Shown here: positions 10,215-20,551 of the stretch, one piece after another
Numbering within the stretch: position 1 is the first letter of the stretch
Layout: the number at the start of each line of letters is the position of its first letter
Source: Camellia lanceoleosa
Taxonomy: Eukaryota; Streptophyta; Magnoliopsida; Ericales; Theaceae
Assembly (NCBI GenBank): GCA_025200525.1
Contig: CM045763.1
Coordinates: 57,987,530-58,051,529 of the forward strand
Reading direction: 5' to 3'
DNA length: 64,000 nucleotides
The notes under the pieces: generated by a model
The model's input: the letters and a program-made list of their open reading frames with translations, nothing else
What the model was told of the DNA's origin: nothing
Database searches by the model: none
Program-made: the position numbers and the translations under genes

Positions 10215-12573
10215 TGTCACGACCCAAACCCGGCCCAATGGGTTTAGCATCAGAATCGCCAAGAATCCGAGATTACCAAAGGCCTCTGAACGATGAATAC
10301 ACCAAACAGTACGAGGGCTGGCCAATACAAGAAATAACTAGTGTCCATTGAGTCAGTGAAAATCAGATGTGAAAAACATTTTATGCATTCATACGGTTCA
10401 ACACAAGATAATCCATATGCGCCTATACAATCATATACAACAACAAGACGGATTGAATCCTCGATAACAAGACAAGAAACAAATAATACAAAAGTACAAT
10501 ACAAGAAGGAGACCGATAGGGGACACAAAACACCCCAAGCCATAACATGGCAACTCGAACCTCGCAGGAGGCACATAGGTCAAGCTTGACAAAACGGGGA
10601 CCAATCCCACGCCTAGCTCCGATGCAGTTCACGAGAACCTACATATATATATATAAAGGAGCTAAAGCCCGATGAATAACATACGAGGTAAAGAGGTTAT
10701 GAATGAATGTCCCTTACAGTAATGAAATCAATTCATTATACAGTATTTCAATCTTTTAATATTTCAGTCAATCAGTATTTCAATCAATCAGTCATATGTG
10801 GTACATCCATTAGCCTATATTCAGTAGGTCCAGAAAGGACCGCCTTACTGCACCAACAAGAATGATGATCATCAATCAAGAAATGAGATGGTTCCGTATG
10901 AAACCGACAGAGCTCAGAATACCAATAACAATGGGTGCTAAGGATGCCAATACAGCCAAATACAGGACATACATTCATTCAATCAACAATATCAGTTCAA
11001 TAAACAGTTCAGTTCAGTATTCAAAATATAACCATTTGAACATATCTTTACACAATCTGTTACTCACAGAGATTGGGCTAATAGCAGCTAGAACGCGTCC
11101 CCAAGAGCCAACCCTAAACAGTTAACAAATAGAACACACACTAAGTTCACAGTCGAAAGGATGATAATTAAATCCCTAAATTTCCTCGGTGTGGTTTTAT
11201 GTCTAAATCCTCATTAAGATGCCTTAAACTAGGCCTAAGAATGCCTAGGATGGGATGAGGATGCAAAAAAATGTGCATAGAAATAGAAATCGCCGAATTT
11301 TCGTAAAACAGGCTCTCCGCTGAAGGCCAACTTCCGCCGAGCGACAATAACAAAGGTCCCCGCCGATGCCGATGCATGCAAGATCTTTGGATGCGCGATT
11401 TTCCGCCGGCGTGAAAAACTCCGCCGAGCGGATCAGAAATATGCTACGAAAATGCTGAGAGCATGAATTTCCCGCTCGAGCGGCACTTTATCTGCTCGAG
11501 CGGACCTCAAAAACTGAAAACCAGAATTGTGTTATGAGTTCAAACTCAAGTTTGGGATACCAAAATCGATCCTCTTGGGCCCATTACGGAAAACTCTTTA
11601 AACACATAGAATAACAAGTTTTAAAGCTCAATTTAAGAAATCAAGGCCCAAGGGTGTTTCAATTAAACTCAATTTCAAACTAATTTCAAGAACACCTTCA
11701 AAACATGACATGCATGATCTTTAAACCAAAATTAAGGTTCAAATCTTGCTCCATTGAGCTCTAATCTTTGAAAACAATGAGGAAACATGAACTATGATAA
11801 AAACATGGACATGCATGTGACAATTCTCCAAGAATTCAACTTCAAACTCACCAATATATACATGCATGCATGAATGGAGCTCTAACTCAACAATTATGAA
11901 CAAATTCATGTCTTAGCTCTTTAATTAAACATGGAGCATGCAAGAATAAACCTTAAGGACAACAATGAGAGGTCCAATTACCTTACTAAGTCTTGTATTG
12001 AGAGCCTAAGAGATCAATAATGAAGTCAACACTTCAATTCTTCTCAAGTTCAAGCACAATCAAGCAAAATGGGATGAAAATCAATCCTCTCTCTCTCACT
12101 CTCTCTCACTTGGTCGGCCAAGGCTCAAGAAATGAGCTGAAGAAATGTTGTGATCAAGTGTGTGTAGGCTCAAGTGATAGAAAATAAACAATGGTCCACT
12201 CAAGGTGGCAATAACGTAATTAAATCAAACTCTTTAATTGGCTTTATTTAATCTAATTTAATCATTCCTAATCAATTTTCAGATAAATATACCATAAAAT
12301 CAGAAATATTCTACTGAGTCTAAAACTTCAAACGGTTTCTAAATCGGCTGCCGATAAGGCCTTCAATTAGCAGTTAAAACACATAAATGCAAACAGATAA
12401 TTAAATCATTAAACAGATAGAAATGCAATATAACAGATAAACTTATTCAATTTCATTTGATTTCAATCGGTCCATTCAAGATTTGATTAATTCGATTACT
12501 CATAATCGGCCCGTTTAGCGAGAATTAGTAGGTAATTCAATGGTTTAACTGTAATCAAGACGAGGTTATTACG
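10215..12573 (-). repeat. Gypsy 3' LTR
   Basis: 2359 bp, from TGTCACGACC to GGTTATTACG. The outer dinucleotide at the inner edge is CG instead of CA relative to the 5' LTR. Compared with 17250-19599 it differs by many small indels and complex changes at CAG, CTG and CTCGAG sites; four or five of the seven CTCGAG palindromes are shortened, e.g. CCGCCGAGCGG near 11420. Confidence 0.93.
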
Positions 12574-12583
12574 CCTCCTCCTT
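12574..12583 (-). other. Gypsy polypurine tract
   Basis: The minus strand reads AAGGAGGAGG directly next to the 3' LTR. This is the expected position and composition for the plus-strand primer. Confidence 0.8.
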
Positions 12584-12600
12584 ATAAGGAGTTTAGTCCT

Positions 12601-13058
12601 CTAAACTCGAGTTACTTCAGTCTGGAAGAAAACAAGATTCAGCGGGAACAAATCAGGATATCGCCTAGCCATGTCATCTTCCCTTTCCCAAGTGGCATAC
12701 ACACCACCATGGTTTTGCCAATCAACTTTCACTAACGGGATCTCTTTGTTTCTCAGTTTCTTGATCCGTCTGTTCACAATCTGTATAGGCCGTTCCTCGT
12801 AAGTGTAGTCATCACTCAACACGATACGGGTAGGCTCAATCACATGAAACGGATCTCGAAGATAGTCTCTCAACATCGAAATGTGGAAGACGTTGTGCAT
12901 ATGCTCCATTTCAGGAGGAAGCGCAACTTGATACGCCACGGATTGATTTTCTCAATAACTGACACGGTCCGACATACCATGGCGCTTAACTTGCCTTTGA
13001 CTCCAAAACGAAGTCCGCCCTTCATCGGTGTCACTTTCACAAATACGTGATCACCCAC
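12601..13058 (-). pseudogene. Gypsy integrase C-terminus with chromodomain-like end
   Basis: Two overlapping frames together give the integrase tail GDHVFVKVTPMKGGLRFG, VIEKI, then ALPPEMEHMHNVFHISMLR and a chromodomain-like end (KVDWQNHGGVYATWEREDDM followed by ARRYPDLF). The join near 12940-12975 is disrupted by several small indels, at places where the family consensus would be expected to have CCAGG or CCTG. Chromodomains of chromovirus integrases direct insertion to particular chromatin; this one is recognisable but uncoupled from the integrase core by frameshift. Confidence 0.8.
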
Positions 13059-13121
13059 TTCATACTCGGTTCGTCTTCAATATCTCGTGATAACTCTTCA
13101 TGCGCTCTCGCGCTTTCGATC

Positions 13122-13793
13122 TCAGATCAATTTTATCTTTTCAATTGTTTCATACACAATCTCGGGCCCAAGTAAAGGCCCATCTCCAACTTCTGCCCAG
13201 CAGATTGGAGATCTACACTTTCTGCCATACAATGCCTCGAAAGGCGCCATTCCCATACTCGAATGGTAGATGTTGTTGTCAGCGAATTCAGCCAATGGCA
13301 AATGACTTTCCCAGTTTCCCTGAAAGTCAAGGACACACATTCTCAGTAGATCCTCTAAAGTCTGGATGGTCCTTTCTGACTGGCCATCTATCTGAGGATG
13401 ATAGGCACTACTCAATTCGAATGCAATCAGAGGCTCGCGTAACCTCGATGTAAACTTCGAATCCCTGTCAGAAACAATAGATACAGGCACTCCATGCAAT
13501 CTCACAATTTCGTCAATATAGATAACGGCCAATTTATCTGCATTATAAATCGTCTTGACAGGTAGGAAGTGTGCAGATTTAGTCAATCTATCAACAATAA
13601 CCCAAATAGAGTCCATACCTTTCCTGGAGCGAGGTAATCCAACGATAAAATCCATCGTGATATGCTTCCATTTCCACTCTGGTATGGGTAAGGGTTGCAG
13701 TAAGCCTGCGGGTCGCTGATGTTCCGCTTTGACTTGTTGGCAATGAAGGCACTTAGACACAAAGTCGGCAATTTCCTTCTTCATTCTCGCCAC
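13122..13793 (-). pseudogene. Gypsy integrase core
   Basis: Zinc finger second half CLHCQQVKAEHQRPAG, followed by the catalytic core: D in ITMDFIVGLPRS, D in VSDRDSKFTS, and E in YHPQIDGQSERTIQ. The usual end, YGRKCRSPICWAEVG, is present. The first half of the zinc finger ([10 protein letters not shown]) is in the RNase H frame at 13817-13900, so a frameshift near 13800 separates them. Otherwise the core is intact over about 220 residues. Confidence 0.9.
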
Positions 13794-13816
13794 CGTAAAT
13801 TTCGCTTGAGATCTTG

Positions 13817-14604
13817 TTACATTTTCGTATTCCCTGGGTGAATCGAAAACTTCGAACTGTGGCCTTCTTGCAGAACTCTTCTTTTCAATTCAGTGTCATT
13901 TGGTACACATAGTCTTTCTTGAAATTTCAATACATTGTTGTCAAATTTGAACCCCGGTCTCGGTTTAGAATCTCTTTCTTCAATAACCTTCTTCAAGAAA
14001 TCATCCAGTCGTTGTTTTTCTTTAATTTCCTCAATCAATGCTGGTTGAGCAGAAATTGCAGCTAAGGTTCCGCCTTGTTCTTTCAAAACAATTTCAAATT
14101 CAGACTTTTCCAGATCATGAAGCAATTCTTTCTGTCCAGTCAGTAAACAAGCTAAGTTGGCAATTGACTTTCGGCTCAATGCATCGGCAACGGTGTTGGC
14201 TTTTCCCGGATGGTACAAAATCTGTAGGTCATAGTCTTTGATCAGTTCAAGCCATCTCCGCTGTCTCATATTCAGTTCTTTCTGAGTGAAAAAGTACTTC
14301 AGGCTCTTGTGGTCAGTATACACTTCACATGTTGCTCCATACAAATAGTGACGCCAAAATTTCAAAGGCAAAAACTATCGCAAAGAAGTTCTAAGTCATG
14401 GGTCGGGTAGTTCTTTTCATGCGGTCTCAACTGTCGGAAGCATAAGCAATAACTCTCCCATTCTCGCATTAAAACACACCCCAAACCCTTATGAGAAGCG
14501 TCACTAAATACAAGATAACCATCCGCATTCAAGGTAGAGTCGAAATCGGTGCGATACAAGTCTAGTTTTCAATTCTTGAAATGTCGATTCCTTTGGTCAC
14601 CCAA
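13817..14604 (-). pseudogene. Gypsy RNase H
   Basis: RT_RNaseH signature split over two frames: SDASHKGLGCVLMREWE with LRPHEKNYPTHDLEL at 14362-14559, then [19 protein letters not shown] and [20 protein letters not shown], ending with VADALSRKS. The linker and [10 protein letters not shown] finger follow. A frameshift near 14370 and broken sequence near 14560-14604 prevent a continuous product. Confidence 0.88.
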
Positions 14605-15287
14605 TCAAATGATATCCCTTCGTGTCAATCGAGTCGATGGTAAGGCAATTTTGGAGAAGTCTTTGACAAATCTTCTGTAGTATCCAGCCAATCCCAAAAA
14701 GCTTCGGATTTCAGTTACATTGGTTGGTCTAGGCCAGTTCACTACAGCTTCAATTTTCTGTGGATCAACAGAAATTCCGTCTTTGCTAACAACATGCCTC
14801 AAAAACATCACATGATCAAGCCAAAATTCACATTTACACAGTTTAGCATACAGTTTCTGTTCTCTTAAGGTTTGCAGGGCAAGTCTCAGATGGTGTTCAT
14901 GTTCTGCTACAGTCTTAGAATAGATCAATATGTCATCAATAAATACCACAATAAAATCGTCAAGGTATGGTTTAAAAATTCTGTTCATGAGATCCATAAA
15001 TGCAGCAGGGGCATTCGTAACTCCGAACGGCATAACTAAAAATTCATAGTGCCATACCTCGTTCTAAAAGCAGTTTTATCAATGTCTTCCGGTTTAACCT
15101 TCAGTTGATGGTACCCCGATCTAAGATCAATCTTGGAAAACACTTGTGCACCCTGTAACTGGTCAAATAAATCATCAATACGCGGTAATGGATATTTATT
15201 CTTTACAGTTACCTTGTTCAATTTGCGGTAATCAATGCACAGTCTCAATGAGCCATCTTTCTTCTTTACAAACAAAACAGGTGCACC
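14605..15287 (-). pseudogene. Gypsy reverse transcriptase
   Basis: RVT_1 motifs in order: [47 protein letters not shown], then [17 protein letters not shown] and the catalytic FIDDILIYS, followed by [21 protein letters not shown] one-base loss near 15045-15055 (GGGCAC expected, GGCAC present) splits the domain into frames 15036-15275 and 14605-15033. Catalytic aspartates are present. Confidence 0.92.
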
Positions 15288-15995
15288 CTACGGTAAAGTA
15301 CTGGGTCTGATAAACTTCTTGTCTAACAGTTCCTGCAATTGTACTTTCAATTCCTTCGCCGATTGGAGCCATTCAGAAGGAGCTTTAGATATCGGTAAAT
15401 TTCTAATCACATCCACAATAAATTCAATTTCCCTGTCAATCAAATCCCCTGGCAAATCATCTGGAAATACATCTGGGAATTCTCTGACTATAGGAATACA
15501 ATTCACATTAGTTTTAACACTATCATCAGTAGGCACAGTTAGCACAGAACACAGATACCCTTTACACCCCTTTCTAATCAGTTTGACAGCTTTTACAGAA
15601 GAAATCAGATATGGAGGAGGTACTACTCCACTCCCATTAAACACAAATTCAGGCAAACCCGGTGGATGGAAAACTACTTGTTTTGTTACACAGTCTATAG
15701 TGGCATGATATTTTTGTAGCCAATCCATCCCCAATATTACATCAAAATGATCTATGTTCAACGATAATAAGTCAATAAACAGATGCATATCCCCAACAAT
15801 AATCTCACAAGCAGGATACATATATGCACATGTCATGGATCCCCCAACAGGTGATGATACTGCTAGCAGATAGTTCATGGGTTCTAAGGGTCTATTCAAT
15901 TTACGCGAAAAAGCATGCGACACATAAGAATGTGTAGACCCCGAATCAATCAATACATAAGCATTTTGAGCACAGATAGAGAGGATACCTGACAC
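15288..15995 (-). pseudogene. Gypsy aspartic protease and linker
   Basis: The active-site motif VLIDSGSTHSYVSHAF is near the start of the ORF and is followed by FDVILGMDWL, the flap-proximal motif of retroviral-type proteases in plant gypsy elements. The linker then runs toward RT with FPDVFPDDLPG. The ORF ends near 15288 just before the [11 protein letters not shown] segment. It would cleave the polyprotein in the particle. Confidence 0.88.
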
Positions 15996-16086
15996 AACAG
16001 TCTCAAGAGTTTTGCGTCTCCTGCGATTAGGGCGAACACTGCCCTGCCTCAGGCTCTTTTCCTAGCTTTGGGGTTCGGTTTTGGTG

Positions 16087-17070
16087 CTACATTCGATCTG
16101 TCAGTGCTGGTGCAAGTGGCGGGGTAGGGGGACAGTCTTTAATCCTGTGGCCTACCTTGCCACACCTGAAACAAGCTCCAGAAATCTGGTAGCAAACCCC
16201 TTTATGCTTGTTGCCACATACGGAGCAGGGTGGAGTAAACCCACTCCCTTGGCTGGGGCTAGTAGTCGACCCCGTATTCTGTTTCTTGTTTGCTGGGTTA
16301 TGCTTGCCTTTCTTAAATTTAAAACCCTGTCTTTTTCCTTGCCATTCAGTTGTTGGTGTTTCAGATTGTTTCACCGCTGCAATATTTGTCTCGGCCATCA
16401 ATGCCCAGTCGAGAACACCCACATAAGTTGGCATTTTCAACACGTTTATTCGGTCCTGGATAGCAACACTAAGGCCGCCTTCAAACCTCCTTGCCTTCTT
16501 ATAATCGGTGTCCACCATGTGTGGTGCATACCTAGCAAGTTCAGTAAAATTCTTCTCATACTCGGCAACAGACGTTTTGCCCTGTCTCAGCTGTTCAAAC
16601 TCAGTCACTTTTCTGTCTCTGATGCATTGGGGAAAATACTTTTCAAAGAAGGACTCCTTGAACTGAGTCCAAGTCACAATAATATTCGCCTCACGGGTCA
16701 ACATCCACCACCTTCTAGCTTCTTCCTGAAGGGTGAAGGTTGCTAACAATACTTTATTGGCTTCAAAGCACGGAAACATTTCAAACAACTTCTCAGTCTC
16801 AAGAACCCAAGCTTCAGCCTTTAACGGTTCCAAGCCTCCCTAAAAGGACGGCGGTTTCATTTTGCTGAATTTCTGAGTCAGTGCAATAATGTCCACCTCA
16901 TTAGTATTCACATTTTGTACATCTTGTTCCGGTTGCACCGGAGGAGGAGGAGGTGGGGGCTGTTGGTTCAGTTGTTGTTCGAGTCTTTCAATTATCAGTC
17001 CCATCATTTGTTCAAGTCTGGCCATTCTGGCCTCAGAGGATGATGCTTCAGGTTCATTTGCATTATCCAT
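16087..17070 (-). pseudogene. Gypsy gag
   Basis: Starts at ATG 17070 (MDNANEPEASSSEARM) with a proline-rich stretch, then KFSKMKPPSF and a TAG at about 16837-16839, then GGLEPLKAEAWVLETEKLF. Retrotrans_gag features follow: EEARRWWM, FKESFFEKYFPQ, FEQLRQGKTSVAEYEKNF. The CCHC knuckle CFRCGKVGHRIKDC lies near 16130-16170. Only the single stop splits it, and CAG to TAG would explain it. Confidence 0.9.
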
Positions 17071-17234
17071 TTTGCTATAAGCAGTTGTACAATTAAACAG
17101 TTTAACACTTTAACATATAATCAGTCAGTCATAAGCACACACTTTTCAAGTTCGTGAGATGCCCTAATCGCTTTTCTAGGACACCCTATAGCTCATTTGG
17201 ACACGTGTGTGCGGTATAACTCGTGGTAAGTATC

Positions 17235-17246
17235 GCTCTGATACCA
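17235..17246 (-). other. Gypsy primer binding site (tRNA-iMet)
   Basis: The minus strand reads TGGTATCAGAGC, identical to the tRNA-iMet primer complement, three bases inside the 5' LTR. Confidence 0.93.
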
Positions 17247-17249
17247 CTC

Positions 17250-19599
17250 TGTCATGATCCAAACCCGGCCCTATGGGTTTTGCATCAGAATCGCCAAGAA
17301 TCCGAGATTACCAAAGGCCTACAATGAGAATACACAAACAGTATGTACGGCGGAAGCCAATACAATAAATAACTAGTATCCATTGAGCTGTGAAAATTTG
17401 TATGTCAAAAACATTTTTATGCATTCATACGGTTCAACATAGTACAATCCATATGCAGTCTATACAATCATATACAACAAGACGGATTGAATCCTCGATA
17501 ACAAGATAAAGAAATAATACAAAAGTACAATACAGTAAGGAGACCGATAGGGGGACACAAAAACACCCCAAGCCATAACATGGCAACTCGGAACCTCGCA
17601 GTGAGGCACATAGGCTGGCTTGACAAAACTGGGGACCAATCCCACGCTCTTAGCTCCGGTCTGGTTGCTGAGAACCTATATATATATATATAAACAGTGA
17701 GCTAAAGCCCAAAGGAATAACATACGGTAAAGAGGTTATGAATGAATGTCCTTACGAGAATGAAATCAATTCATTATACAAGATTTCAATCTTTCAAGAT
17801 TTCACCAATCAAGATTTCAATCAATCACCATATGTGGTACATCCATTAGCCTATAAACAAGAGGGTCCAGAAGGACCGCCTTAATGCATCTAACAAGAAT
17901 GATGATCATCAATCAAGAAATGATGGTTCCACAAGGAAACCGACAGAGCTCAGAATACCAATAACAAAGGTGCTAAGGATGCCACAATACATTCAAATAC
18001 AGACATACATTCATTCAATCAACAATATCGGTTCAATAAATTCGATTCAAGATTCAAAATATAACCATTTGAACATATCTTTACACAACTGCTACTCACG
18101 AGATTGGGCTAATAGCAGCTAGAGCGCGTCCCCGAGAGCCAACCCTAAACAGTTAACAAATAGAACACACACTAAGTTCACAGTCGAAAGGATGATAATT
18201 AAATCCCTAAATTTCCTCGGTGTGGTTCTATGTCTAAATCCTCATTAAGATGCCTTAAACTAGGCCTAAGAATGCCTAGGATGGGATGAGGATGCAAAAA
18301 AATGTGCATAGAAATCAGGGCCTCCGCTCGAGCGTCAACTTCCCCGCTCGAGCGGACAAGCCAACAAAGGTCCCCGCTCGAGCGGGCTGATGCACAGTGC
18401 AAGATGCTGGATGCGCGATTTTCCCGCTCGAGCGTGAAAAACTCCGCTCGAGCGGACTGTAAAACATGCTACGAAAATGCTGAGAGCATGAATTTCCCGC
18501 TCGAGCGGCACTTTATCCGCTCGAGCGGACCTCAAAAATCTGGAAAACCCAGAATTGTGTTATGAGTTCGAAACTCAAGTTTGGGATACCAAAATCGATC
18601 CTCTTGGGCCCATTACCTGGAAAATTCTTTTAAACACATAGAATAACAAGTTTTAAAGCTCAATTTAAGAAATCAAGGCCCAAGGGTGTTTCAATTAAAC
18701 TCAATTTCAAACTAATTTCAAGAACACCTTCAAAACATGACATGCATGATCTTTAAACCAAAATTAAGGTTCAAATCTTGCTCCATTGAGCTCCAATCTT
18801 TGAAAACAATGAGGAAACATGAACTATGATAAAAACATGGACATGCATGTGACAATTCTCCAAGAATTCAACTTCAAACTCACCAATATATACATGCATG
18901 CATGAATGGAGCTCTAACTCAACAATTATGAACAAATTCATGTCTTAGCTCTCTAATTAAACATGGAGCATGCAAGAATAAACCTTAAGGACAACAATGA
19001 GAGGTCCAATTACCTTACTAAGTCTTGTATTGAGAGCCTAAGAGATCAATAATGGAGTCAACACTTCAATTCTTCTCAAGTTCAAGCACAATCAAGCAAA
19101 ATGGGATGAAAATCAATCCTCTCTCTCTCACTCTCTCTCACTTGGTCGGTCAAGGCTCAAGAAATGAGCTGAAGAAATGTTGTGATCAAGTGTGTGTAGG
19201 CTCAAGTGATAGAAAATAAACAATGGTCCACTCAAGGTGGCAATAACGTAATTAAATCAAACTCTTTAATTGACTTAATTTAATCTAATTTAATCATTCC
19301 TAATCAATTTTCGATAAATATACCATAAAATCAGGAATATTCTACTGAGTCTAAAACTTCAAACGGTTTCTAAATCGGCCGCCGATAAGGCCTTCAATTA
19401 ACAGTTTAAACACATAAATGCAAACAGATAATTAAATCATTAAACAGATAGAAATGCAATATAACAGGTAAACTTATTCAATTTCGCTGATTTCAATCGG
19501 TCCATTCATTCAAGATTAATTACATTACCATAATCGGCCGTTTAGCAAGAATTAGTAGGTAATTCAAAGGTTTAATCCAGATCAAGACGGGTTGTTACA
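17250..19599 (-). repeat. Gypsy 5' LTR
   Basis: 2350 bp, from TGTCATGATCC to GGGTTGTTACA, next to TSD CGACC at 19600-19604. It keeps seven CTCGAG-centred palindromes at 18323-18530. A TA run is at 17681-17692 and CT runs lie at 19117-19140. Confidence 0.94.
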
Positions 19600-19604
19600 C
19601 GACC

Positions 19605-20083
19605 CTTGTTGCTGTTGGTGTCAACCCTTACAATTAGAGTGTATACTGTTTTTTGGTGTCGACCTTTTGTCAGCCGCTTCTGTCAACCCTTGCATCCGAA
19701 TGTATATCGCTTTTGGTGTCGACCCTTCTTGTTGGTATCGAATTCTTGCATCTCAAAACACTTAGTTATTTTTCTAGCTTTTTTCAGTGTCAACCCCTCG
19801 CTCGGGTCGACCCTCTGTTCTAGAACACTTAACATTCTTGAGGATTATTCTAGTGTCTATCCTTGGACCTGTGATAGATAAAGATAGATGTTTTGCAACC
19901 AAGAGCTTATGCTTATATTTTGATAACATAAAAGGTTTTTGAAACATAATATTCTTGAGTCTCAAAATAATTAGAATCATGAAGTACAAATGTTAATTTT
20001 GAAAACTTCAAATAATAAACTGTTCGTCATAAATCAAAATCAAATAGAAATTCAAGTTTGAGTAACCTTTGGGCTAAAAAAAT
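19605..20083 (-). mobile_element. Copia 5' LTR, outer segment
   Basis: Picks up the GTGTCGAC repeat region interrupted at 10214 and continues to the junction with the older gypsy at about 20075-20085. The exact LTR terminus is not clear; no TG is visible at the expected edge, so it may have mutated. Confidence 0.6.
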
Positions 20084-20546
20084 CTTTTTGGGAAAACAAA
20101 TACTTCAACCTTTTATGGTCGGAGAAAACCTCAAACTTCTCACCATACAAGTAATGCCTCCAAATTTTCAAGGCAAACACTACTGCGGCTAGCTCTAAGT
20201 CGTGGGTAAGGTAATTCTTCTCGTGAGTTTTCAACTGCCGATAACCGTAAGCTACCACCTTTCCCCTTTGCATCAAAACACAACCAAGCCCATCCCGACG
20301 CATCACAAAAGACGGTGTAACCCAAACCTCTCTCCGGAATAATCAACACTAGCACCGTAGTCAATCTAGTTTTGAGCTCTTGGAAGGACTTTTCACAAGC
20401 CTCACTCCACACAAACTTGACTCCCTTTCTAGTCAGCCTAGTCAAAGGCACAGCTAGCCTAGAGAAGTCTCTCACAAAATGCCGATAATACCCCGCCAAC
20501 CCCAAGAAACTTCGAATCTCAAAGACGTTCTTAGGTTGTTCCCAAT
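20084..20546 (-). pseudogene. Older gypsy RT end and RNase H start
   Basis: [20 protein letters not shown] and [20 protein letters not shown] mark the RT C-terminus; [24 protein letters not shown] sequence (here [20 protein letters not shown]), [20 protein letters not shown] and YLFSQKDF mark RNase H. The frames at 20140-20505 and 20052-20306 need a frameshift. Homology ends at about 20083, at the copia LTR junction. Confidence 0.85.
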
Positions 20547-20551
20547 CTTGC

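Larger units (their letters stand above)
10215..19599 (-). mobile_element. Full-length Ty3/gypsy chromovirus-like element, TSD CGACC
   Basis: Both LTRs are present (10215-12573 and 17250-19599), flanked by CGACC at 10210-10214 and 19600-19604. On the minus strand the order is 5' LTR, primer site, gag, protease, RT, RNase H, integrase, chromodomain-like end, polypurine tract, 3' LTR. Total length is 9385 bp with 4676 bp internal. Integrase after RNase H defines Ty3/gypsy; the YHPQxDGQSERT integrase motif and a C-terminal chromodomain-like segment point to the Tekay/Del group. Every ORF is split by stops or frameshifts, so this copy is not autonomous as sequenced. Confidence 0.96.
1..20083 (-). 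mobile_element. SIRE-like Ty1/copia retrotransposon, nested, 3' end outside window
   Basis: Domain order along the minus strand is gag with CCHC knuckle, protease remnant, integrase, reverse transcriptase, RNase H, then an extra ORF; integrase before RT defines Ty1/copia. The tRNA-Met primer site is at 6712-6723 and the 5' LTR starts at 6726 with TGTTA on the plus strand. The LTR is split into 6726-6992, 9380-10214 and 19605 to about 20083 by a solo LTR and a full-length gypsy. Summed LTR length is about 1.6 kb. The 3' LTR must lie before position 1. The right junction interrupts RNase H of an older gypsy. All major ORFs carry stops or insertions, so the copy is non-autonomous. Confidence 0.85.

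Noticed and set aside
10250..11377. Several short ORFs in the first gypsy LTR
   Set aside because: All lie inside LTR sequence, overlap on both strands and are not preserved in the other LTR copies.
18302..18565. Possible CRISPR-like array from evenly repeated CGCTCGAGCG
   Set aside because: Repeats are only 10-12 bp, spacing is irregular, the sequence is a plant LTR, and no cas genes exist.
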